DNA from: Pseudomonadota bacterium
Lineage (GTDB): Bacteria; Pseudomonadota; Alphaproteobacteria; Caulobacterales; Aquidulcibacteraceae
Assembly: GCA_023410295.1 (NCBI GenBank)
Contig: JAEYPY010000083.1
Location: 1 to 12,051, forward strand
Direction of reading: 5' to 3'
DNA: 12,051 bases
Shown: positions 1-6,904 of the stretch, in pieces
Layout of the letters: every line of letters begins with the position of its first letter
Position numbering within the stretch: position 1 is the stretch's first letter
Translations under genes and position numbers: made by a program
The notes under the pieces: generated by a model
Databases searched by the model: none
Told to the model about the DNA's origin: nothing
The model's input: only the letters and a program-made list of their open reading frames with translations

Positions 1-28
1 CTCCTGCGTTGCGTCCCCAGCGTTCTGC

Positions 29-2209
29 CTACTGACGCGACACCGTTACTTGATACCAACCAATGGCGCCGCCAAGTCCGCTCGCCTGGATGAGGTAGAC
101 GCCGCTGACTTCCGGCGTGAACGCCAGCTGCGCATCGAGCCCCGGGCCGCTATCGTCGTCGCTCGCCAGCGACTCGCCAGCCTCGTTGAGGATCGAGAGA
201 TAGGGGTCGGCCAGCGGCGAGTCGCCATGTCCACGTACATCGATGGTGTAGCGCGCACCGGCTTCGAGATTGACGCGGAAACTGTCGAGATCGCCTTCCA
301 TATCGATGCGGCTGACGCGCTCGTCGCCGGCGGCGTCGAGTTCTTCGTCGGTATAGGCGTTGCCCGGCACGTCCGTGTCGATCACCCGCAGCTCGTAGCG
401 GCCCGTGGCGTCGCCATAGCCGGAGACCGCGGCGAAGTACGAACCGCCCGTCGGCGAAGCGTAAGTGAGATACGCATTCATGCCCGCGCCGCCGTCATCG
501 TCCGAGGCCACAACGTTGTTGTTGGAATCGTAAAGCGTCAGCAGTGGATCGCCGAGCGCATCGGTATCAACGCCATTCAGCGTGAAGCGATAGGGCCGGC
601 CTTCGATCATCTCGATCATGTACCAGTCGGCATCGCCCGGCGCGTGTATGGTGCTCACTCGGCTTTCAAAGCCTGGCATCAGATATTCCGCGCCTTCCAT
701 CGAGCCGCCGATCTCACCGGCGGTGACGGAGAGCGCGTAGCGGCCTTCGGCGTCTTCGGCGAAGCCGCGCGCTTCGATGAAGTACGAGCCGGCCGCCGGC
801 GCGATGAATTCGAGCCAGGCGTTCAAGCCTTCGCCGCCATCATCGTCACTGACCAGCGCTGCGCCGTCCGGCCCGTAGACGGTGATGTACGGGTCGGGCA
901 GCGCATCGGGCAGACCTTGCATTGTCATCAGCGCCAAGCGGACGCCCTGGCCTTCGGCCAGCTCGATCCGATACCAGTCGCGGTCGCCCGCCGGAGCGAG
1001 CACGCCTTCGCGATAATCGCCGTCGGCGCTGAGCGAGGCGTCGGTGTTCACGTCGGCCGGCACATCGCCAGCGCGCGCGCTTAGCGTGTAGCCGCCGGTC
1101 GATGCGTCGGCGAACGCGCCTGCGTTGAGGAAGTAATTGCCGGTCGAAGGCGCAATGAACTCAAGGTATGAATTCAGTCCGCCGCCGCCGTCATCATCCA
1201 TCGCCACTTCCTGCCCGTTCGCGTCGTGCAGGCGGAGCAGGGGGTCGCTGAGCGGGTTCGAACCCGACGCGGCAAGCGTAAAGCGATAGGATTGGCCTTC
1301 TTCCAGCCGCACGCGATACCAATCGGCGTCGCGCTCGAACTCCAACACGCCATCGATGCTGTCGCCGACATTGACGCGCCCGCGCGTGCGCGCATTGGCT
1401 GCAAGATTGTCGCTCGGCGCGCGTTCGGCCGTGACGTTCAGCGTATAGCCGCCAGTGTACGCATCGGCGTAGGCGCCCGCGACGATGAACACATCGCCGC
1501 TCGTTTGCGGTACATAAGTCAGGGCCGAATTGAGGCTCTGGCCGTCATCGTCGCTCATGTCGATATCGGCGCCATCGCTGCCGACCAGGCGCAGGAACGG
1601 ATCGGCCAACGCTTCGCTCGCGCCTTCAGCGCTCCGCAGCGTGATCCGGTATTGCTGTCCTTCACGCGCGCTGAGGCGATACCAGTCGCTGTCGCCTTGA
1701 TATTCGATAGCGCCGTTAAGGGCTCGGCCGGGGCTGACGCGTGTCCGCGTGCTCGCATCATTGCCGACATCGTCCGGCGGAATCTCCGCCGATGTCGCGG
1801 CGAGGCGATAGCCGCCCGCGCCCATGTCAAGGAACGATCCAACCGCGACGAACACTTCACCGTTTGAGGCGGGGACATACGAAAGCGCCGAGTTGAGCGA
1901 CTCGTTGGCGTCGTCGTTGAAGGCGAGCTGATTGCCTTGCGCGTCGAGAATCGTGAGCACCGGGTCGATGGTGTCGCCGGCTTCGTTGGCGATGGCGTCG
2001 AGCGTGAAGCTATAGCGCCGGCCTTGCTCCACCGACATGCGGTACCAATCGGCATCGCCCGCAGCATCGAGCGCGCTTTCAACGGCGTCGCCAGTGAAGC
2101 GCGCGTCGGTGCTCGCATCGGCGGGCGGATCGGCCTGCTGCGCAATGGCGGCCGGCGCGAACATCAACAGCGCAGCCGTCGCCGCGCCAAACCACAATTT
2201 CCCCCGCAT
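29..2209 (-). CDS. Secreted protein of six tandem PPC-like domains
   Basis: A 726-residue exported protein. The start at 2209 is chosen because GGAGGG lies 4 nt upstream and the product then opens with a signal peptide (Met-Arg-Gly-Lys, a hydrophobic stretch at about residues 5-19, and an Ala-Ile-Ala-Gln cleavage region near 21-24). An upstream in-frame GTG at 2248 would add 13 polar residues and spoil this. The rest is six repeats of 105-120 residues, at about 34-140, 150-261, 272-380, 388-498, 506-610 and 620-726. Each has an Asp-x-Asp-Trp-Tyr motif (Trp at 55, 176, 297, 412, 529), a later Asp-rich loop (DDDxGxGLN type) and a Gly-Tyr/Arg-Tyr beta-strand end. In repeat six the Trp-Tyr is Ser-Phe. 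The pattern fits the bacterial pre-peptidase C-terminal (PPC) fold, usually an appendage of secreted enzymes. No peptidase or other catalytic domain is present. A binding or structural role in the periplasm or outside is inference. Confidence 0.85.
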   Translation of the reverse strand: MRGKLWFGAATAALLMFAPAAIAQQADPPADASTDARFTGDAVESALDAAGDADWYRMSVEQGRRYSFTLDAIANEAGDTIDPVLTILDAQGNQLAFNDDANESLNSALSYVPASNGEVFVAVGSFLDMGAGGYRLAATSAEIPPDDVGNDASTRTRVSPGRALNGAIEYQGDSDWYRLSAREGQQYRITLRSAEGASEALADPFLRLVGSDGADIDMSDDDGQSLNSALTYVPQTSGDVFIVAGAYADAYTGGYTLNVTAERAPSDNLAANARTRGRVNVGDSIDGVLEFERDADWYRVRLEEGQSYRFTLAASGSNPLSDPLLRLHDANGQEVAMDDDGGGGLNSYLEFIAPSTGNYFLNAGAFADASTGGYTLSARAGDVPADVNTDASLSADGDYREGVLAPAGDRDWYRIELAEGQGVRLALMTMQGLPDALPDPYITVYGPDGAALVSDDDGGEGLNAWLEFIAPAAGSYFIEARGFAEDAEGRYALSVTAGEIGGSMEGAEYLMPGFESRVSTIHAPGDADWYMIEMIEGRPYRFTLNGVDTDALGDPLLTLYDSNNNVVASDDDGGAGMNAYLTYASPTGGSYFAAVSGYGDATGRYELRVIDTDVPGNAYTDEELDAAGDERVSRIDMEGDLDSFRVNLEAGARYTIDVRGHGDSPLADPYLSILNEAGESLASDDDSGPGLDAQLAFTPEVSGVYLIQASGLGGAIGWYQVTVSRQ

Positions 2210-2211
2210 CA

Positions 2212-2219
2212 AACCCTCC
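2212..2219 (-). promoter_or_regulatory. Ribosome binding site deciding the start of the PPC-repeat gene
   Basis: On the minus strand GGAGGG (2214-2219) is followed by TTTG and then the ATG at 2209. This supports 2209 rather than the upstream GTG at 2248 as the start. Confidence 0.7.
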
Positions 2220-2335
2220 GCAGTCCCTGAGCAACGGGACGCAACCACGACGAACGCCGCTCGTCGATAGGGTTAACGATCATTCATGTTGGCGGCCAAG
2301 CTGAAATTTGGCGGAAGCATGATTTCGCGTCGCAA

Positions 2336-2350
2336 CGCCGCAGAGCGGCG
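2336..2350 (-). terminator. Possible hairpin after grpE
   Basis: CGCCGC-AGA-GCGGCG is a perfect 6-bp GC stem with a 3-nt loop, 33 bases beyond the grpE stop codon. There is only a TTG after it on the minus strand and no real T tract, so it is at best a weak or Rho-assisted end of the hrcA-grpE transcript. The 173-bp gap 2210-2382 holds no gene that I can see. Confidence 0.25.
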
Positions 2351-2382
2351 CGCGTCCACTGCATACCTCACTGCTTCGCAGC

Positions 2383-2949
2383 TTAGACCTTGATGTCGAC
2401 GTTCGCCGCGGGCGTCGCCGCCGCCGGGCCTGTGGACACCATCACCATTGCCGCCCGCAACGTCCTGTCGTTCAGCACGTAACCAGGCTGCATGACCTCG
2501 GCGATCTTGCCGGCCGGCACATCCGACGGTGCTTGCGCCACGGCTTGGTGCAGATTGGGGTCGAACGCATCGCCCTTGGCGCCGACGCGGCGCAGGCCAT
2601 GGCGCGCGAACGCATCGAGCAACGCCTTTTCGGTGAGCTCGACGCCGGTCAACAGATTGCGGAAGCCTTCGTCGAGATCGTCGCGCGGCGCCGCCGCCAG
2701 TGCGCGGTTGAGCGTATCGGCCACGGAAAGAAGGTCGGTAGCGAAGCGGTCGATGGCGTAGGCGCGCGCTTCTTGCGCCGTGCGCTCGGCGCGGCGGCGG
2801 GTGTTTTCCGCTTCCGCCAGCGCGCGCAGCATCTCATCGCGCGCCTTGGTCAGCTCCGCCTCCAGCGCCGCGACATCGGGCGCCGCCGACTCTTGCGTGT
2901 GCGCGGCCTCGTCCGCGGCGTGCGTCTGCGCGTTGCTTTCGTCCGTCAT
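2383..2949 (-). CDS. grpE: Nucleotide exchange factor GrpE
   Basis: A 188-residue cytoplasmic cochaperone that releases ADP from DnaK in the DnaK-DnaJ-GrpE protein-folding cycle. Residues 1-25 are polar and disordered-looking. About 26-80 is a charged alpha-helical, coiled-coil-like region (dimer helix). The C-terminal beta part carries the GrpE signature: Phe-Asp-Pro-Asn-Leu-His-Gln-Ala-Val at 129-137, then Gln-Pro-Gly-Tyr-Val-Leu-Asn-Asp-Arg at 154-162 and Leu-Arg-Ala-Ala-Met-Val at 164-169. Length is normal for the family. The ATG overlaps the hrcA stop as ATGA, so translation is probably coupled to hrcA. An hrcA-grpE pair is known in Caulobacter and relatives. A short Ala/Pro tail follows the conserved core. 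Confidence 0.97.
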   Translation of the reverse strand: MTDESNAQTHAADEAAHTQESAAPDVAALEAELTKARDEMLRALAEAENTRRRAERTAQEARAYAIDRFATDLLSVADTLNRALAAAPRDDLDEGFRNLLTGVELTEKALLDAFARHGLRRVGAKGDAFDPNLHQAVAQAPSDVPAGKIAEVMQPGYVLNDRTLRAAMVMVSTGPAAATPAANVDIKV

Positions 2950-4043
2950 CCGTTTCCTCGCTCGCTTGCTGCGCCGCGACCGTCGAGCACTCTGCCGACG
3001 ACGCGCGCTGTGTAATCCACCACCGGGATGACCCGGGCATAGTTGAGGCGGGTAGGGCCGATGACGCCGAGCGCCCCGACCACCCGCCGTTCCGCGTTCA
3101 TATAGGGCGCGACGATCAAACTCGACCCTGACAATGAAAATAGCGGGTTTTCCGAGCCGATGAACACCCGCACCGCATCACTGGCGCGGGCCAGATCGAG
3201 CACCTGGATGAGTTCGCGGGTCTTTTCCAGATCGTCGAAAAGGCGCCGCGCGCGTTCGAGGTCCACGATCGCCTGCTGGTCCTGCAAGAGGTTGCCGCGC
3301 CCGCGCACGATCAGCGACCGGCCGTGCATCGGATCCTCGCCGGACCATTCCGCCAGCCCGCTCTCCACCAGCTTGGCGGCGGCTTGATCAAGCGCGGCGC
3401 GGTCGCGCGCCAACGCATCGTTCGCCGCCGCGCGCGCTTCAGCCAGCGTGCGTCCCTTGAAGCGGGCGTTGAGATAATTGGCCGCTTCCGCGAGCGCGCC
3501 TGGCGGCAGGTCCGGCGGGGTATTGATGAGCCGGTTTTCGACCTGGTTGTCTTCGAAGACGAGCACCAACAGCGCTTGACCCGGACCAATGCCGACAATC
3601 TCGGCATGCCGCACAGGCGCATCGCGCTCGGGCGTCACAACCAGCCCCGCGCCGCCGGCGAGACCGGACAACAGCTCCGAAGCCGCGCCCAGTACTTCCT
3701 GCGGATCGCTGCCGGCGCTGCCGATGCGCGCATCGATCTCGCGCTTCTCGTCCTCGGCCAGATCGCCGAGCTGCAGCAGGCTATCGACGAAAAAGCGCAA
3801 GCCTTGCTGGGTCGGCCGGCGGCCCGCCATCGCGTGCGGCGAATCGAGCAGCCCCAGCGCCACGAGATCGGCCATGGTGTTGCGGATCGACGCCGCCGAG
3901 AGGCCGACGCCGCCCTGCCGGGAAAGCGTGCGCGACCCGACCGGCTCGCCGGTGGTTAGGTAGGCCTCGACGATCTCCCGAAAAATCTCGCGCGCCCGCG
4001 CGTCGAGCGTCGAAAGATCGGCTGGAGGAGGAGGGTTAGCCAT
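2946..4043 (-). CDS. hrcA: Heat-inducible transcription repressor HrcA
   Basis: A 365-residue DNA-binding repressor that in known cases binds CIRCE elements in front of groESL or dnaK and is itself kept active by GroEL. The N-terminal winged helix spans about 14-85, with the family pattern Thr-Gly-Glu-Pro-Val-Gly-Ser-Arg at 31-38 and Ser-Ala-Ala-Ser-Ile-Arg-Asn-Thr-Met at 49-57. The GAF-like regulatory region follows, including Val-Phe-Ile-Gly-Ser-Glu-Asn at 293-299 and Gly-Val-Ile-Gly-Pro-Thr-Arg-Leu-Asn-Tyr at 326-335. The ATG at 4043 has AGGGGG 4 nt upstream; a TTG at 4112 would give a 23-residue non-conserved extension and would run into the divergent rph leader. It ends in a 4-bp ATGA overlap with grpE. 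No CIRCE sequence is present in the window, so its targets lie elsewhere. Confidence 0.96.
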   Translation of the reverse strand: MANPPPPADLSTLDARAREIFREIVEAYLTTGEPVGSRTLSRQGGVGLSAASIRNTMADLVALGLLDSPHAMAGRRPTQQGLRFFVDSLLQLGDLAEDEKREIDARIGSAGSDPQEVLGAASELLSGLAGGAGLVVTPERDAPVRHAEIVGIGPGQALLVLVFEDNQVENRLINTPPDLPPGALAEAANYLNARFKGRTLAEARAAANDALARDRAALDQAAAKLVESGLAEWSGEDPMHGRSLIVRGRGNLLQDQQAIVDLERARRLFDDLEKTRELIQVLDLARASDAVRVFIGSENPLFSLSGSSLIVAPYMNAERRVVGALGVIGPTRLNYARVIPVVDYTARVVGRVLDGRGAASERGNG

Positions 4044-4140
4044 CGCGCCCCCTAGGTAGCGCCGCGGCCAATGGGTGCAAGCGCGCTGGACGCCGGGCCC
4101 GGCATCGGCCAAGAGCGGCGCTTCGTCTCAAGGAGAAATC
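4044..4140. promoter_or_regulatory. Divergent hrcA/rph intergenic region
   Basis: These 97 bp must hold, or lie near, the start signals of both hrcA and rph. I see no convincing -35/-10 pair, no CIRCE inverted repeat and no clear sigma-32 type CTTGAA/CCCCAT pair. The one striking element is a perfect 12-bp GC palindrome, GCCGGGCCCGGC, at 4092-4103. AAGGAG at 4130-4135, 5 nt before the ATG at 4141, is the rph ribosome binding site. Confidence 0.5.
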
Positions 4141-4854
<714 letters not shown>

Positions 4855-4865
4855 GGGAGGCGTCA

Positions 4866-5348
4866 ATGCGTGCGTATCTTTGTGTGCTTGCGCTGCTCGC
4901 AGCGTGCTCGCCGCCCGCGCCAGAGTCGGGGCGCTCCACTCACACAGAACCGCCCGCCGAAGCCGCGGCGCTGGTTGAGCAAGCAATGCCCGGATTCAGT
5001 ATTATGTCCGTCGAACGCGAAGAGGAGGGCGGCGAGGTCGAGTGGGAGATAGCCGGCATGGACGCGAACGGCGTCGCTTACGAGTTCGATATCATGCAGG
5101 CGGACGATTCCTGGTCCGTGCTTGAAATTCAACGCGACATCCCGTGGGAAGACGCGCCCCAACAAGTGCGCGACGCCGTCGCTGCTGCGCCCAATGGCTT
5201 TGATCCCGTGCGCGTGATCGAGAGCCGTCAGCCCGCCGACGGCAGCATCGTCTATGAACTCTTCACGGTAGAGCAGCCGGCGCACAATGCGGTGATGGAA
5301 GTGCGTTTCATGAATGGCGAGGCGGAAATTCTGCCGCCCGCTCAGTAG
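4866..5348 (+). CDS. Small lipoprotein with two PepSY-like halves
   Basis: A 160-residue putative lipoprotein. The start at 4866 is supported by GGGGAGG at 4854-4860, 5 nt upstream and overlapping the rph stop. It opens with a short hydrophobic segment ending in Leu-Ala-Ala-Cys, so Cys14 is the likely lipidated residue. A Pro/Ser/Glu-rich linker follows to about residue 33. Two similar halves come next (about 34-90 and 98-156). Each has a helix (Leu-Val-Glu-Gln-Ala; Val-Arg-Asp-Ala-Val), then Gly-Phe, then three or four beta strands with acidic loops, ending Val-Leu-Glu-Ile or Ala-Glu-Ile. This resembles PepSY-like/BLIP-like domains. The family call is by pattern only, and function is unknown. 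It is probably cotranscribed with rph, 11 bp apart. Its stop directly abuts the stop of the convergent HTH gene. Confidence 0.75.
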   Translation: MRAYLCVLALLAACSPPAPESGRSTHTEPPAEAAALVEQAMPGFSIMSVEREEEGGEVEWEIAGMDANGVAYEFDIMQADDSWSVLEIQRDIPWEDAPQQVRDAVAAAPNGFDPVRVIESRQPADGSIVYELFTVEQPAHNAVMEVRFMNGEAEILPPAQ

Positions 5349-5594
5349 CTAGCTCTCGGCGTCCGCGCGCTCCAGTTCAGCGTCGCTCTCGCTCGGCTCA
5401 AAGCTCAGAATCTCGCCCGGCTGGCATTCCAACACGCGGCAGAGTGCGTTGAGCGTCGAGAAGCGGATGGCTTTCGCCTTGCCGGTTTTCAGGATGGAGA
5501 GGTTCGCCAGCGTGACGCCGACTTTTTCGCTGAGCTCAGTCAACGACATACGCCGGTCGAGCAGCAAACGATCGAGAGTGACGCGGATCGCCAT
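5349..5594 (-). CDS. HTH regulator of the YozG type (Cro/C1-like)
   Basis: An 81-residue DNA-binding protein that is almost only a helix-turn-helix domain. Residues 1-65 follow the short Cro/C1-like family seen in YozG: Leu-Asp-Arg-Leu-Leu-Leu at 7-12, Met-Ser-Leu-Thr-Glu-Leu-Ser-Glu-Lys-Val-Gly at 16-26, recognition helix Leu-Ala-Asn-Leu-Ser-Ile-Leu-Lys at 29-36, Gly-Lys-Ala-Lys-Ala-Ile-Arg-Phe-Ser-Thr-Leu at 38-48, and Leu-Glu-Cys-Gln-Pro-Gly-Glu-Ile-Leu at 55-63. An acidic tail ends the protein. The start codon overlaps the stop of the upstream DUF2975 gene by one base (TGATG), so the two are translationally coupled. Such regulators are commonly paired with DUF2975 membrane proteins. It probably controls its own operon through the palindrome at 6254-6269; that link is inference. 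Confidence 0.9.
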   Translation of the reverse strand: MAIRVTLDRLLLDRRMSLTELSEKVGVTLANLSILKTGKAKAIRFSTLNALCRVLECQPGEILSFEPSESDAELERADAES

Positions 5595-6217
5595 CAGATC
5601 GTCAGCTCCTGCTCTTCCTTGAGTCGCGCCCCTTCGCGGAAGACTTCTGCGAGCACGATGAGCACAGCGATCGACATCCAGCTCGAGAGATTATCGCTAT
5701 CGATCGAGAACGAGACGCTTTCTACTGACTCCGGCGCACCGAACACGCCGATCAGCAAGCCGATCAAAGTGAGCAGCGCGTAACGCGAGAGTTCAATCGC
5801 CACCATGGTGATCCAGATGACGCGCAGATGCTGCGCATTCTCGCGCCGGAACGGCTCGCCAGAGGTGAAGCTGTCAAACAGGCGCCGCAGCCGCCAAACG
5901 ATGATCAGCGAACCGCCAATGCCAACGCCCGCCGCCAAGAGCCCGGGGACGATGATCTGCCAGTCGGTCCATTGCGGGCTAAGGCCGCTCGAACCAAAGC
6001 CCGAGATCGAAACTTCGACGCCGCCGCCTTCGCCGCTCCGCTCGATCGGCGACAGCGTTGCCGGATCGATGGCGCCGCCGGCGACCATGCCCATGAACAC
6101 GGCGTAGGCGATCGTGGCCACGGCCCAGGCGGCAAATGCGACCCACAGCAGCCACCAGGCGATCGACAGCCCGATCTGGACGATCGAGGCGATCGAGCCT
6201 TTGCCGAGCGCTTTCAT
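5594..6217 (-). CDS. DUF2975 domain membrane protein
   Basis: A 207-residue inner-membrane protein with four likely transmembrane segments at about 15-47, 87-108, 132-160 and 180-193. A Gly/Ser/Glu-rich non-cytoplasmic-looking loop lies at about 55-85. DUF2975 hallmarks are visible: Phe-Asp-Ser-Phe-Thr-Ser-Gly-Glu-Pro-Phe-Arg-Arg-Glu-Asn at 114-127, and the C-terminal Leu-Ala-Glu-Val-Phe-Arg-Glu-Gly-Ala-Arg-Leu-Lys followed by Glu-Leu-Thr-Ile. The ATG at 6217 gives a clean start before the first membrane segment; a GTG at 6244 would add nine mostly polar residues. The ribosome binding site is weak (GGCGGG, about 9 nt upstream). Biochemical function of the family is unknown. It overlaps the HTH gene by one base and is divergent from rdgB. 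Confidence 0.85.
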   Translation of the reverse strand: MKALGKGSIASIVQIGLSIAWWLLWVAFAAWAVATIAYAVFMGMVAGGAIDPATLSPIERSGEGGGVEVSISGFGSSGLSPQWTDWQIIVPGLLAAGVGIGGSLIIVWRLRRLFDSFTSGEPFRRENAQHLRVIWITMVAIELSRYALLTLIGLLIGVFGAPESVESVSFSIDSDNLSSWMSIAVLIVLAEVFREGARLKEEQELTI

Positions 6218-6253
6218 CCTGGTTTCCCGCCTTCTACCGCACACGCTAGCAGC

Positions 6254-6269
6254 CGTTTATTGATAAACG
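6254..6269. promoter_or_regulatory. Perfect 16-bp palindrome, likely operator
   Basis: CGTTTAT-TG-ATAAACG is a perfect inverted repeat with 7-bp arms and a 2-bp spacer, in an AT-rich island of otherwise GC-rich sequence. It overlaps the predicted -10 and start point of the DUF2975-HTH promoter, where a bound repressor would block polymerase. The HTH protein encoded by the same operon is the obvious candidate ligand. That assignment is inference. Confidence 0.5.
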
Positions 6270-6295
6270 ATATAGACCCCGCGCCGCCCCGTCAA
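6267..6295 (-). promoter_or_regulatory. Predicted promoter of the DUF2975-HTH operon
   Basis: On the minus strand, TTGACG (6290-6295) matches the alphaproteobacterial housekeeping -35 consensus. After 17 nt comes TATCGT (6267-6272), a 4-of-6 match to TATAAT. Transcription would begin near 6260, about 43 nt before the ATG at 6217. It lies inside the DUF2975/rdgB divergent gap. Confidence 0.45.
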
Positions 6296-6310
6296 ACAAG
6301 TGTCGCTGCC

Positions 6311-6904
6311 ATGCCCAGCCTGACCGGCCGCCTCGTCGTCGCCAGCCACAATGCCGGAAAAGTCCGCGAGATCGCGGCCTTGCTGGCCCCGCTCGGGGTC
6401 GAAGCGGTTTCCGCAGGCGCGCTCGGACTGCCCGAGCCCGAGGAAACCGAGACCACCTTCACCGGCAATGCCCGCCTGAAGGCCGAAGCGGCGGCCAAGG
6501 CCTCCGGCCTGCCGGCCCTCGCGGACGACAGCGGCCTCGAAGTCTTCGCCCTGGACCGCGCGCCTGGCGTCTACTCCGCACGCTGGGCCGGGCCGGACAA
6601 AGACTTCCGCGCGGCGATGGAGCGCGTCTGGCGTGAACTCGAAGCGCGCAGCGCCTCCGACCGTTCGGCGCGCTTCGTTTGCGCCCTGGCGCTGGCTAAG
6701 CCCAACGGCGAGACGCACGTGTTCGAAGGCGAGGCGCGCGGCGAGATCGTCTGGCCGCCGCGCGGGGAGAAGGGGTTCGGCTACGACCCGATCTTCGTCG
6801 CGACCGGCCAAACGCGCACGTTCGGTGAGATGACGCACGAGGAAAAACTGCCGCTGACGCATCGCGCGCGCGCGTTCGAGCAATTTCTCGCCGCGCTCCG
6901 ATGA
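6311..6904 (+). CDS. rdgB: XTP/dITP pyrophosphatase (RdgB/HAM1)
   Basis: A 197-residue cytoplasmic enzyme that hydrolyses non-canonical purine nucleotides (dITP, ITP, XTP) to monophosphate and pyrophosphate, keeping them out of DNA and RNA. Ham1 family motifs are all visible: Ala-Ser-His-Asn-Ala-Gly-Lys-Val-Arg-Glu at 11-20, Asn-Ala-Arg-Leu-Lys-Ala at 53-58, Ala-Asp-Asp-Ser-Gly-Leu-Glu-Val at 71-78, Ser-Ala-Arg-Trp-Ala-Gly at 89-94, Gly-Phe-Gly-Tyr-Asp-Pro-Ile-Phe at 155-162 and Leu-Thr-His-Arg-Ala at 182-186. Length is normal. The start at 6311 gives the usual short N-terminus before the nucleotide-binding motif. No clear Shine-Dalgarno sequence precedes it. It ends in an ATGA overlap with hemW, indicating an operon. 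Confidence 0.96.
   Translation: MPSLTGRLVVASHNAGKVREIAALLAPLGVEAVSAGALGLPEPEETETTFTGNARLKAEAAAKASGLPALADDSGLEVFALDRAPGVYSARWAGPDKDFRAAMERVWRELEARSASDRSARFVCALALAKPNGETHVFEGEARGEIVWPPRGEKGFGYDPIFVATGQTRTFGEMTHEEKLPLTHRARAFEQFLAALR

Noticed and set aside
50..1084. Long plus-strand open frame (344 codons) opposite the PPC-repeat gene
   Set aside because: It mirrors the repeats of the minus-strand gene, has no recognisable domain or ribosome binding site, and arises from high GC and repeat structure.
1..2209. Repeated DNA blocks in the PPC gene as CRISPR or satellite repeats
   Set aside because: The similarity follows codons of the protein repeats, with synonymous drift and spacing of about 340-365 bp, so it is domain duplication.
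2262..2275. TTAAC near 2270 as a CtrA binding site upstream of the PPC gene
   Set aside because: Only one half-site is present; the second TTAA at the required spacing is missing.
6260..6276. TTGATA and TATAGA as a plus-strand promoter for rdgB
   Set aside because: The spacing is only 5 nt, far too short for a sigma-70 promoter; the AT-rich patch is better explained by the palindrome and the minus-strand -10.
5828..6310. In-frame N-terminal extension of rdgB back to 5828
   Set aside because: The extension runs antisense through the DUF2975 gene and its promoter, has low-complexity composition, and the Ham1 fold starts just after 6311.
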